Positions 54,481 through 64,000 of a stretch of DNA of 64,000 nt are shown here, in pieces. The stretch comes from Neodiprion pinetum. Lineage: Eukaryota > Arthropoda > Insecta > Hymenoptera > Diprionidae. The translations under genes and the position numbers were made by a program. Every line of letters starts with the position of its first letter. The first letter of the stretch is position 1. The stretch is taken from positions 19,688,037 to 19,752,036 of the forward strand of contig NC_060233.1 of NCBI RefSeq assembly GCF_021155775.2, written 5' to 3'. The notes beneath the pieces are model-generated. The model made no database searches and was not told where the DNA came from. It was given only the letters and a program-made list of their open reading frames with translations.

Positions 54481-54849
54481 ACTCGACATCTTCTGAATCT
54501 GAAGCAGACCCATCAATACCCAGAATCCCTGCTCTCCCTTGAACTCGTCGGCCGACGCGTCGGACCGGCACTAGGTCAGCTCCAAGACATGCTCCGGTTT
54601 CTACTCCCTCGCGCTACCCAACTGATATCTCGGAGAGTGACTCCGTGACACATGATCAGGAGTCAGCTGTTAAAGACACGGATAGCGATGCCTCCGTTGT
54701 ACCTACGGCAACGCTACCACCTTCATGCTCACAACGTCGCGACAATCCCGAAGAGCGAAAACCGGACCGCCCCGATATTGACAATGACGACTTTTGTTGC
54801 TTGGATTACTTCACACAAAATCAAAATGACATATTACCAACACCCATCG

Positions 54850-55270
54850 TAACCGAAACTAATGATGGACTTCTCATGTTGTGCCACAATTAGGCTCATT
54901 TCGTATCAGCTAATTGTCGTTGGACAAAAGGACTAGAAAAACAGTTGATAGACGGAAATCTGATGAGCATGGAAGCCTTTCAAAACCAGAATCCAGAAAT
55001 ATCCGACGTAATTAAAACTCGGTTGAAAGACAACAAATATATTTTACCCTCGTAGTGAAACCACGTCAATTAGACCCGTGCAGACTTGACGACATTTTCT
55101 ACACGTTAGTTAACTTGAGGATTATCTTGCCCGGACCAGACATTCGGTTCATATCATTCCCCATGTCAGGACCAGGAGTAGATGATATTCTATGATCTAT
55201 CCTCAAAAAACTCATTTATCATATTTTTGCGGGTTCAGACATTCGAGTAACACTTTGTAGAAATACTACA
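54850..55270 (+). pseudogene. macro domain 2 within pol, diverged
   Basis: A second module of the same layout: DGLLMLCHN, stop at 54891-54893, AHFVSANCRWTKGLEKQLID, then after a frameshift VVKPRQLDPCRLDDIFYTLV, RFISFPMSGPGVDDIL, and IFAGSDIRVTLC, which lines up with the last strand of domain 1. The GCGLD motif is replaced by GPGVD, and the Gly loop is degenerate, so binding may differ. The final strand runs directly into the integrase N-terminus in one frame. Confidence 0.62.
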
Positions 55271-56308
55271 ATTATTCCAGACGATCGATTACGCGAAGAC
55301 ATGATCAAAGAGCACCACGAGTCACTGATCGGAGGACATCAAGGCGTTACAAAATTTTCCAATAAAATAAGAGAAAAATATTATTGGCCAAATATGAAAA
55401 AGCAAATTCAAAATATCATCAGATCTTGTGGCAGTTGCCAGAGGAAAAAATTAGTCAGCATCAAAACAAAATTACCCATGGCAATCACTGACACGCTCGC
55501 AGAGGCCTTTGACAAAGTAGCTCTAGATTTACTTGGTCCACTTCCTGTTACGAAATCGAATAACCGCTACCCTTTGACGATCCAGTGCAATCTGACCAAG
55601 TTCTTAGACGCCATTCCAATTCCCGATGCTAAGGCAAAGACGATAGGGACAGTATTCGCTAAAGAATACATCACGCGCTATGGAGCTCCGCGAACTATAC
55701 TCACTGACCAGGGACGAAACTTCATGAGCACCGCTTTCAAAAAAATATGCAGGCTCTTTAAGATCAGACATCTACGAATAACCGCCTATAGACCGCAATC
55801 AAACGGCTGATTGGAAAGAAGTCACCTTGTAATTACGGAATACATCAAACATTACACCAACGCAGGTAAAGATTGGGATGAATTCATACGTTTCGCCATT
55901 TTCTACTAGAATACAGCGAAACACGACAGTACACATTATTCACCTCACCAGCTGATCTTCGGCTCGGAAGCTAAACTACCGACAGATGCGATACTAAGCA
56001 ACACGTCTACGCATACATACGATACATTCCTCCTCGATCTAATAGCGAATCTCACAGACATCCGTGAACGCGCCGCGTTGAACCTGAAACAAGCTAAACA
56101 GAAAAGTAAAGAACACTACGACAGATCGATTTACCCACAACGATTTGAAGTAGGACAAACTGTCCACCTATTGAACGAAACAAGGTCGAAATTCCAAGAT
56201 CATTATAAAGGTCCATATGTAATAGATGACGTTAACGCCGAAATATACCTCACGCTGAACAAAACTAAAATAGTTTATCTCAATAAACTGAAAATCGCAC
56301 ATACATAG
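55271..56308 (+). pseudogene. gypsy integrase
   Basis: HHCC zinc domain: HHESLIGGHQGVTKF through RSCGSCQRKK (55310-55450). Core: VALDLLGPL with the first Asp, ILTDQGRNF with the second, and the Glu after PQSNG-LERS, where a TGA stands at 55808-55810. Another stop is at 55907-55909. The C-terminus has QKSKEHYDRSIYP and DHYKGPYVIDD (GPY module), ending at 56308. All three catalytic acids are present. Confidence 0.85.
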
Positions 56309-56332
56309 TAAAATCCCACATTAACCCCTTCA

Positions 56333-58410
56333 ATGGCAAACACAGTACAAGCGACAATAACAAGACGCGATTTGCTTAGTAATCGAGCTTTTGCAAAATC
56401 AGTGGAATATGTATATCATTACAGGGCCAGTGCGGAAATCACCGACCACGATGAAATACCGTACACAATACAACAACTTGACGTTAATCCCGGCATCCAC
56501 TTTGAACAAATAAACAATCTACGGACATTCAATGAAGAATGGACGCTAAACAACTATGTGGATTTTAGTAACATGTTATCCCAGTTATTAAAAATTACAG
56601 ACTATCGGAACAAAATACGCGAAAAATGTACTACCTAAGCAAATAGATGCAATACGAGTGACCACATAGAATTGTTAGCCAACAGAATAAGTATAATCAA
56701 AGAATACCAGAAGCAAATAAAATCATTAATTGGTCATCGCACAGTTAACAAAGCGCACCGGGAGCTGTCCAAGTTAGCAACGCAACGCGACAAAAGAGGA
56801 GCCTCAAACTTTGTGGGAAGCCTCTCCAAATCACTTTTCGGAACACTAGATGTAGAATACGGTGAATACTTGAACCAACAGTCAGATAATCTGCACAACG
56901 ATACAAACCATCTAGCAATCCTGCTAAACAAACAAACAAATATAGTGCAATCGACACTGGGCGCATATCGTAACGAACTAGATAACGTTGCATCCCACAA
57001 CGAATTACAAGACCGCTTATTAGCAACCCTAAGCAACCAAGTGACTATCTCGGGAAGATTCATGTCCACAAGCAAGACTGCAATCTCACTTATTAGACAC
57101 CTCATTGACCTAGACAGATACATAAATAATTACGAACTTGATCTTAACAACCTAATTGACGCTATCCTCTTTGCACATTAAGGAATAATACATTTAAAAA
57201 TTTTATCTCCAGAACAAATGATTCCGAGCATCCAACACATTCAATTGCTGAAACCTCTTCTAGAATTTCCCGTTCCCATAGACGCCGCATACGCTGAAGA
57301 GTTAGTCCCAATATCGGAAGTAGAAATCGCATATTTTGAGCCGCGATTGATTTACGTCATCTCAATACCCATATTAAATAGAGATACTTTCAATTTATAC
57401 CACTTGCTACCCATACCAGTTAGGCAATCCTACGACACGATTTCCAACAATTTCGCTTACATTCAACCCAGTGCTGACTGTATAGCAATAACACTAAATA
57501 GAGCGTCATACTTCCAGCTATCCGAACCGAAAATCAACAAATGTATTCTAACGCAAAACAGATACATTTGCAAAGTCAACCGCTATTCCACAGCGGAATC
57601 CACAAGCTATGCGAAGTCGACTTGTTTCTCCACTCCTTACAATCAGTAACAAAAAATTGCGACGTTGGACCAACATCTTTCGAAGGCACATATTGGACGG
57701 AACTTTCCGTCACCAACGCTTGGATATTTTCGTCAGCAACACCAAAAACCGTACACATATTATGTCCGAACGACCACACCTCCGGAATCGCCATTTCAGG
57801 AGCCGGAATATTACGACGGAATAACAAGTGCACCGGTCACACAGGTGAGGTAACACTCTCCACAACTAGGTATTCGACCTTATCTAAAACCCGCTCATAC
57901 ATCCCGAACTTTACCCTCGATCTGGACCGGATATACCAAAACCTTAATTTAAATGAAACCACAAATTTATCCTTAATTGCAATCCCCCCACTGCACAAAA
58001 TCTCGCACATAAATGTACATGCCTTGGCCAATACCGAAATATCGCTGAATGATACCGTAAAAAAAGCTACTGATATCAGCACACACCACCGCACACAGCG
58101 CTATATGTTTCACATCAAACACGCTCTTACTTACAGCGGTGTAGACTTACTATCTCTTGCAATCCTATACTTATTCTACCGTCACTCATGCCTCGGCAAA
58201 GTCATTACTCTGTGCACACATTGTAAAGCTAAAAAAACGAACCAGACATTTAGAGCCAGACAAGCAGGGTATGACAATCCAATCGAGCTAAATATTATCC
58301 ACCCACCTACTTCTTCTGTCCTACCCATTCCCAACGAAGTAGAAACCCATGATGCAGTTCCTTACACACCACCTCTGCTTCCTTCGAACCCACCAGTACT
58401 TGAAACCTGA
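56333..58410 (+). pseudogene. env fusion glycoprotein, errantivirus-like
   Basis: One frame from 56333 to about 57640 with stops at 56636-56638 and 57179-57181, then a +1-type shift to the frame ending at 58410. Features: a furin-type RDKR site at about 56790 followed by a hydrophobic Gly-rich start of the fusion subunit, a long heptad region (NHLAILLNKQTNIVQSTL), Cys-rich ectodomain, a membrane segment near 58140-58185 (LLSLAILYLFY) and a long tail. Similar to insect errantivirus and baculovirus F-type envelope proteins. It starts 25 bp after integrase. Broken, so no functional protein. Confidence 0.8.
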
Positions 58411-59131
58411 CGAAAACCTTATTACAAATAGGCAACTACTATATTGCTACCAAGATCTGCTGTTGCGCTGCCAAACAGACATAAGTAAAATATATGCTTG
58501 TGTACACTACTGCATTAAAATGATTGTAATGACGATCTTATACCCTTAGTTTAAAATTAGTCCAAAATATATCTACACTCATAACCGATATCACTGTACG
58601 AATAGGTCAAACTCTGTATCTCAAGAGAAAAAAAAAAAAATAGTTTTACATAGGGCCCAGCAAATCAAAGAAATCATTGTTGATTAATCTCAAGTGTACT
58701 AACCTGCTTCCACGCGCATTAATCTTAGGTGCCTAGCTTTAAACAACATTACGTAACCATAGTATTATAACTATATGCCTTACGCTCATACGCGATCCAG
58801 AATATGAACCATACTATCTCAAACATAAACTTACTATTACAAACACTCATCTTCAAATATCCAACTAATGTTGCTAAACGCATCAATCAATATTCAATTT
58901 ACATTCATACTGCGACTACATACTGGTAAACACACACGAATTATCATTTTCATGTATACCGATAACATATTATATTCAGATTATAAATACCATACACTAC
59001 CTATAATAAGAAAAATTGTAAAACTAATTTTAAGCACATACTTTGAAATCATGTTTCACTACTGTACATGACATTTTCTCCTTCTTGCTTTCCATATTCG
59101 GGACCATATCTACCGCTATGATCCCTCTGAC
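58411..59131. other. untranslated region between env and 3' LTR
   Basis: AT-rich, no gene seen. A short A-run at 58627-58640 is the only marked feature before the G tract. Confidence 0.5.
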
Positions 59132-59154
59132 GGGGGGGGGGGGGGGGGGGGGGG
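59132..59154 (+). promoter_or_regulatory. polypurine tract made only of G (23 G)
   Basis: Twenty-three consecutive G bases end exactly at the first base of the 3' LTR, the position of the plus-strand primer. All-G tracts of this length are unusual for the purpose; some of the length could come from slippage or assembly. Confidence 0.75.
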
Positions 59155-59598
59155 TGTTACGTCCAGCATACCACTTCTCTCTATTTTTCCTACTCGCTGA
59201 CTCTCCCACAGTTCTTACATTAATCTCATGGTCTCTGTCCTGTCCTCTTATCTCTACGTAGTCTCGCGCTATTCACTATCGCGCTTACTCATCAAATTCC
59301 ATTCCCTACTTCTAGCATTGTCACACCTTTTCTGCACCCGTACGTTTCACGTCTCGAGGGACACTCCTATTCTGACTTTCGACAACTCCACATCTAAACT
59401 TCTTATATATCTTTTCGTACCACACAATTCATTCCTACCGGTATCTCAAGTTCTACGCAATAAACATATAATCGACATATCAACATACTCAAGTTTATTC
59501 AATCCTCATCCAGATTTCCGGTTGACCAAAAACGTCAAAGCGAAACCAACTAGGTTACTCCTTCCGTTCAGGAGTAATCTCTACTCACGGACGTAACA
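59155..59598 (+). repeat. 3' LTR of env gypsy element
   Basis: 444 bp, starting TGTTACGTCCAGC and ending GGACGTAACA, then ACAT matching the left flank. About 20 differences from the 5' LTR. Confidence 0.9.
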
Positions 59599-59602
59599 AC
59601 AT

Positions 59603-60500
59603 ATTCCAATTCAAATTTGTATTAATCAAAGCATCTGCTTCACAGATACGATTGTCATTTATCAGTAGTGTAGCAATGGGGGTTCTACTTACAGATTCCT
59701 TTTACTGACACTTACCGACATTCTCCCCAGACTCAAACCCTTTACCGCGTAGACGTCACAGTCTGCCGTAACGACTTGAGGTCAAAACCGTGCAACCTTA
59801 CCGACAGTTGTATCGGTCGACAGTAAATATCGTACTGCTTTACCAACAATTCTTATCGGTCGAAGGTCAAAATCGTGCTGTCTCACCGACAATCTGACCG
59901 AACGAAGGTTAAAGTCTTTATGTGGTGCTGGTCTGCCAACGGTAGAGGGTGCAGCGGGGGCGAGAAGTTTTTTACCGTTCCACATTTTTTTCCCACGATA
60001 GGACTGCTGATGTGTAACATTGACCACTCCAAATTCCTTTCCCACAGTAGGACTGCTGATGTGTAACATCAACAACCCCCACATTCTTTTCCCACGTTAT
60101 CAACCATGCGACATTCAAAAATTGATGGTTCTGAGAATTGTTTTTCACTTACTCGGATGCCGGTTTGATATCAACCACGTGACATTTTTTTGGCTTGTAA
60201 TTGTAATGTTTACTCTAAGATAAATTTTGGACGGGTTCAGTCAAGACCAGAGTGCAAAATCGACCGATAGCTGCAGTAGTATACATTCAGGGCCAAGGAT
60301 CTGCGGTGTTGGTTTACTATCGCTCTAGAAATGCAAAACATAACTCGGTTTGAGTACAGCTCAATCAAGGATGGAGAGCAAGGTTGAATCTTACATGAGC
60401 TTTGTATTGAAAAAAATTCTCTCTCAGGAGCTAAGGTGAAGTTAAAGGTGTAAAACTATTTCATAAATATTCTTTAAAAAACAGTTTTATTCAGTACAAT
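59603..60500. repeat. tandem ACCGAC-type repeats, probable Polinton copy 2 terminal region
   Basis: Between 59740 and 59920 there are four to five diverged units of about 43 bp (ACCGACAATCT, TCGGTCGAAGGTCAAAAT, CGTGCTGT). At 59985-60090 there are two to three units with CCCACNNTAGGACTGCTGATG and TGTAACAT. ACCGAC words also dominate the terminal repeats of Polinton copy 1. Lying just outside the copy-2 late genes, this is probably its terminal repeat, though the exact end is not found. Confidence 0.45.
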
Positions 60501-60679
60501 TTTTAGGTTACAGTTGACAATTACTTCACAACGATAGTACAATAATTCTATTGAACAGTATCATAACCAGGATGATATATTCGCCAGGAATGCGGGACCG
60601 TTCTTGTAGACGCTTCTGCGCAGTAACACAAATAGTACACCCTCGCCATCCGAACAGTATGATGATTTTGTAGCCAATT

Positions 60680-61170
60680 TTAAAGTATCAAAACGTTTTG
60701 TGCTGCAGAGATTTCGTTGAGTATTTTATGAACGTCGCATTTCCGAGAAACAGCTGAAGTTTTTTGCAAGGATTGAAGCGATGGACAGTCAAAGTCGAGC
60801 GTACCGATAATTCGAACTGTCGAGACAATTTTAAGCACTAAATCTTGTTTTTCTTCTCCTTTTACGTACACGGTTTCAGCTTTGCACAGCCTGTCTTCAA
60901 TGGTCCACTCAACTTCCTCAATCGGTATGGTTCCTTAGCTCCAAGGTCAACCGTGAAAATCGCGTGCGGACGAAGAATTTTAGCTTTCGTATTTGACCTT
61001 TAGACAATCCTTCTCGTAAGGTGGCTTATAGAAAAACATTGATGGAGATGCTTCCGAGTCGATTGAAATTATAGCCAATTCTTTCGATGTGAAGGTATTG
61101 TTGAAAGGTCTACGAAAGCCTTGTATGTCAACGATAAGCTCGATCTTTGAACTGTGCGAGATGGTGGAAA
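60680..61170 (-). pseudogene. Polinton protein downstream of capsid gene, copy 2
   Basis: The open piece 60871-60680 has VYVKGEEKQDLVLKI and DFDCPSLQSLQ, matching 19003-19215. Upstream on the minus strand to 61170 are shifted fragments equivalent to the RRPGHGF and LFKPP blocks. Function unknown as for copy 1. Confidence 0.5.
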
Positions 61171-61181
61171 CAGGTCAGCTT

Positions 61182-62610
61182 TTATGCCAACTTTTTCACT
61201 ACACCACTCAGCGGGTTGTATTTGACAATACGATCGTGAACAATCAAGCAGTACGCCAATGTTTGAGCGGGCAAGTAAGCCTTAGCTTCAAATTCGAAAC
61301 GGATGTCGACAGGTCCGTACTTCAAAGATTTGTTCTGTTTTGAACAGTCGATAACGAATAAGGGGACGTCTCGAAGGAATTCACTCCTTGTCAGCAACGG
61401 CTCGGGGTTCTTGTCGTAGTAGGTAGCTCAGAAGTTTGCGTACATCTCGTACGGGAGCGCGTACAGATGACGACTCATGTTGAGGTTCAGGTTACCGTAC
61501 GGATGAGATTAGGAGTTTAAAAATAGCTTAACATCCGTGATATTTCAATGATTGAAATGACTTGCGTTCTTGCCGGTCTTGTTCTTTCTACTTGTTTGGG
61601 AACCCAAAATGACGTACCGAGGTTTTTCAAGCTAAGTGGGAGTTTTTACAGTCCAAACGTGTTTCGATGTTGTGGGAAGTAAGGGATATTCGTACAATTC
61701 CCAACTGCGAAAGCTCATCGAAATAGGCGGATCTCTCTGAATGAAATTTAGTAGGTCACCTTTTTTCTGATCCGCGAGTTTTGAATGAGGTATTAACCAT
61801 TCCACTGCATTGATCGTGATTTCGGATTTCTCCTTATGAGTCTGCACGATTGCGTTGACGTCAGTTTTTGATCCCGTCAATATTAATTCATGTTTAGCGT
61901 TGACAACGATCTTGCGGTAGTCTTCAGCGAAACCTAATATAGTGCTGAGCGGTATCAGTACGTCAAAATTACCCTCGGCATCGGTTAATTTTTTTTTCTC
62001 TTCTACATCAGGCCATACAGCGTTCTCAATCAGCTCAGTCTTACCAGGTTGCAGGGAAGCGTAACCCTTCATGAGACTTGTCAAGCCAACGTTCTTGCTT
62101 CCATCAATCTCAACTGCATTGATTTCGTTGCGAATATCTTCAAACAAATGACAGATCGCGTTGTTTACGAGCTGTGTGTTCACAATAGCCGTACCATCAG
62201 GTTTGAGAAGTCGTCCATGGATATGTACCGAACTTTTGCTGGGTAATACGCATAAATCCTGGACCTGGACGGTGATTTGAATTTCATCGCTGTTGTTGAA
62301 AGTTGACAAGGAGTAAGGTTTGTGAGCGTGAATCTCGTAATGCGCAACGGATTCGTCTGAGACGACTGGTGTTTGAATGTTTAAAATTTCTTCCTCCATG
62401 GTATGTAGCAGATGATAAAAAAGCAAAATCGCACTTTTATCTGTCGGAAATTCCTCTTCCAAAAGTGGTCAGTTTCAGACCCAGAACTATCAGGAACTCC
62501 ACGTTTCGAGGTGTTTACGGTTCTAGAATCGATCGATGACTGACTTGATCGGGGCATGCCGACTTACTGATATACCTACTCTTTGACAGTCTGTTATATA
62601 CAATTCCCAT
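61182..62610 (-). pseudogene. major capsid protein, copy 2, broken
   Basis: ATG at 62610 (same MGIV start as copy 1). After one frame break near 62465, a 276-codon frame 62462-61632 carries NSDEIQITVQVQDL, NEINAVEIDGSKNVGL and SMSFRSWELYEYPLLP, with Trp where copy 1 has TGA. Further shifts near 61620-61400 precede the C-terminal jelly-roll piece (FVIDCSKQNKSLKYG, AYCLIVHDRIVKYNPL) ending at 61182. Confidence 0.78.
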
Positions 62611-62613
62611 CGT

Positions 62614-63301
62614 TTATTGCGATATGATATGTAGTCTCACAGTAATAACTTCTCCACGGAAATTAACCAGGTCTCCGTCTCAATACACCAACCGGAGCTG
62701 AACGTGATCTATGGTCCTGACGGTGATCGGAAGATGAATGACGTGCGACGGTAGTGCCAGGATCTTATATCCTCGTGGGACAGTCGGGAAAAACTCTTGA
62801 ATAGTGTGTACTTTGTGTCCATTGACGTAGGCGCCCGTTATAACGCTGCACTTGACTCGCAACGCGTTGACCTTGAGTATAGTTACAGGCACGTGTGTTT
62901 CGTGAGTTTTATCAACCTCCGATACACGTGGTGTGAATCCCCAAAGTTGAGCAATGGAATCATTAGGCTCAAAGTTATTCGTGTGGTTGCATGTGATTTC
63001 GCTGCGTAATGTGTTATTGTTGGGTTTGATGCGAGCCTGATATCTTCATTTCTTAGCACGTTTTGAGGATACTTCTGTATGTCCTCGATCTCGTAGCTGC
63101 CGGTAGGTATGGTGATCACCTTATTAGCTACGTAAAATTTTACTGTGACCAACATCACCGTTGGGAATCGAATTAAAGGTCAACAATTTCACCAAGCCAA
63201 GGGCATAACTTTTATCACGAGCAAGTTTGATCAGTGAGGAATATTGTGCCTCGAGAAGCGAAGAGGTTCCCGAAATCGTAAACGTTGACGAATCATCCAT
63301 T
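62614..63301 (-). pseudogene. penton-like minor capsid protein, copy 2, broken
   Basis: Starts with ATG 63301 (MDDSS, as in copy 1). Blocks: LGLVKLLTFNSIPNG, GSYEIEDIQKYPQNVL, VPVTILKVNALRVKCSVITG, HVIHLPITVRTIDHVQLRLV, then a stop near 62680 and the tail to 62614. One frameshift lies near 63155 and another near 62890. Confidence 0.7.
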
Positions 63302-63309
63302 ACTGCGAG

Positions 63310-63699
63310 TGGTAGACTGACTTTGATGAATCATGCACCATGTTTATAGCTTTCCACTTAGAAATATCAGACACAAGTGTCCGCATTTAAATGTATCATA
63401 ATCCTGGTACCTCTTATGATTGTATTTGACACTACCAACGCCGAGGTATTTGATGAGATCCGAGGGTGGTTGAAGGTTGCCGAAACTGTCAAATCGATAT
63501 TAATGTCGCGTTTTTTGTATGCAACCCAGTGTGTTCTCGGACCGTCTTTGTCGTCAAAGTTAATCATAGCTGACTCGTTTTCTCGTGGACCGTTTTCGGG
63601 CATTTCGTTTCTCATAAAAACACCGCGGAAATGCGGAACCTTCAAATCTTTTGCATATTTCAACAAGTCCCAATCAGTCAACGCTCGACGTTGTAGCAT
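63310..63699 (-). pseudogene. adenain-like protease, copy 2, frameshifted
   Basis: N-terminal frame 63699-63490 has RALTDWDLLKYAKDL, FRGVFMRNEMPENGP and THWVAYKKRD with the catalytic His. It then shifts; SATFNHP and a Cys-bearing NADTCV segment follow in other frames. Equivalent to 16209-16586. Confidence 0.7.
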
Positions 63700-63704
63700 C
63701 GCAT

Positions 63705-64000
63705 CTAGTTTTTTGAAAGATGGAGACCAAGACCTGTTTTGTACGGTTTCATATGAAGCCCTTTGCCCAACGCGATAGCTTTCATAGTTTTGTTGTGTCG
63801 TTTGCGCTCCTCCAGTTCTCGTCTAGCAGCACTTGCATCGTTCACAGCTTTTGCTGTACCTGCCGCACTACCGGCTCACGCGCTTGTAGCACTGAGTCCA
63901 GCGAAAATAGGAATCAGAAACAGTAGAAAACCACCGACTTTTGAAGGTACCGGTAGGACGCGAGGTGTTCGCACTTCACATTTTCCGCTCGCTTTTTCGA
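63705..64000 (-). pseudogene. PLA2-domain virion protein, C-terminal part, copy 2
   Basis: Minus strand from the window edge to the TAG at 63705-63707. It contains the hydrophobic GGFLLFLIPIFAGLSAT segment, RRELEERKRHNKTMKAIALG and the basic tail GLGLHLSKN. A stop interrupts the hydrophobic region near 63880. The catalytic domain lies outside the window. Confidence 0.65.

Larger units (their letters stand above)
38404..59598 (+). mobile_element. env-bearing gypsy element (errantivirus-like), both LTRs present
   Basis: A full element bounded by 444-bp LTRs and flanked by ACAT (38400-38403 and 59599-59602). Internal order: primer region, gag, two protease domains, RT, RNase H, macro domain 1, macro domain 2, integrase, env, poly-G tract, 3' LTR. 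A 10.3-kb DNA transposon (42059-52346) splits RT, so the element itself is about 10.9 kb. The two LTRs differ at about 20 of 444 positions by eye (4-5%). All genes except gag have stops or frameshifts. Confidence 0.9.
59700..64000 (-). mobile_element. Polinton/Maverick copy 2, late-gene half
   Basis: Minus strand, from the window edge leftward: PLA2-domain protein C-terminus, protease, penton-like, major capsid, and the downstream protein, in the same order and spacing as 15373-19215. Similarity to copy 1 is high by eye (most blocks 70-80% at protein level). The polymerase side lies beyond the window. All genes have at least one break except possibly single segments. Confidence 0.82.

Overview
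This is a eukaryotic, AT-rich, nested transposon field, most likely from an insect and plausibly a hymenopteran. That assignment is inference from element types, intron style and repeat motifs, with no host gene to anchor it. I see no host gene I can name, no rRNA gene, no tRNA gene and no CRISPR array. Almost everything interpretable is a retrotransposon, a Polinton/Maverick (adintovirus-like) element, a cut-and-paste DNA transposon, a Helitron or a hairpin MITE, and several sit inside one another.

Layout. (1) 1-3209, plus strand: the 3' end of a Ty3/gypsy element with integrase C-terminus, then a deoxynucleoside kinase in the position usually held by env, an antisense spliced ORF, a purine tract and the 3' LTR. 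(2) 3275-3720: a ~120-bp tandem repeat. (3) 3900-23554, minus strand: a second, broken member of the same kinase-bearing gypsy family (LTR, primer site, gag, protease, integrase remnant, kinase). It is split by a 14.4-kb Polinton (5685-20068), by a solo LTR of another family (5017-5431) and by a TTAA-flanked MITE (22719-23514). (4) 23560-31930: a Penelope remnant, a solo gypsy LTR that carries a 1.6-kb Helitron with an OTU-type gene piece, then mostly unassignable sequence. (5) 31938-34406: a long pyrimidine-rich block with TG...CA ends. (6) 34430-35621: a fragment of a second, divergent Polinton, followed by a hairpin MITE and another solo LTR. (7) 38404-59598: one complete but decayed env-bearing gypsy element with both LTRs and a 4-bp target duplication. 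Its reverse transcriptase is split by a 10.3-kb DNA transposon (42059-52346) carrying an intact TNP2-like transposase and a four-exon DUF4806-like gene. (8) 59600-64000: the late-gene half of a third Polinton, minus strand, cut by the window end.

How the parts fit. The Polintons carry protein-primed DNA polymerase B, integrase, packaging ATPase, adenain-like protease, a phospholipase A2-domain virion protein, a penton-like protein and a double-jelly-roll capsid protein, so they are old virus-like elements. All those examined have frameshifts or stops. The most notable content is enzyme capture by two unrelated gypsy lineages: a deoxynucleoside kinase downstream of integrase in one (two copies seen, both preceded by a conserved splice-acceptor-like site), and two tandem macro domains (TARG1-like ADP-ribose modules) between RNase H and integrase in the other. 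The env gypsy also seems to have two tandem retropepsin domains. Reading and alignment were done by eye; family names rest on motifs, not on database searches.
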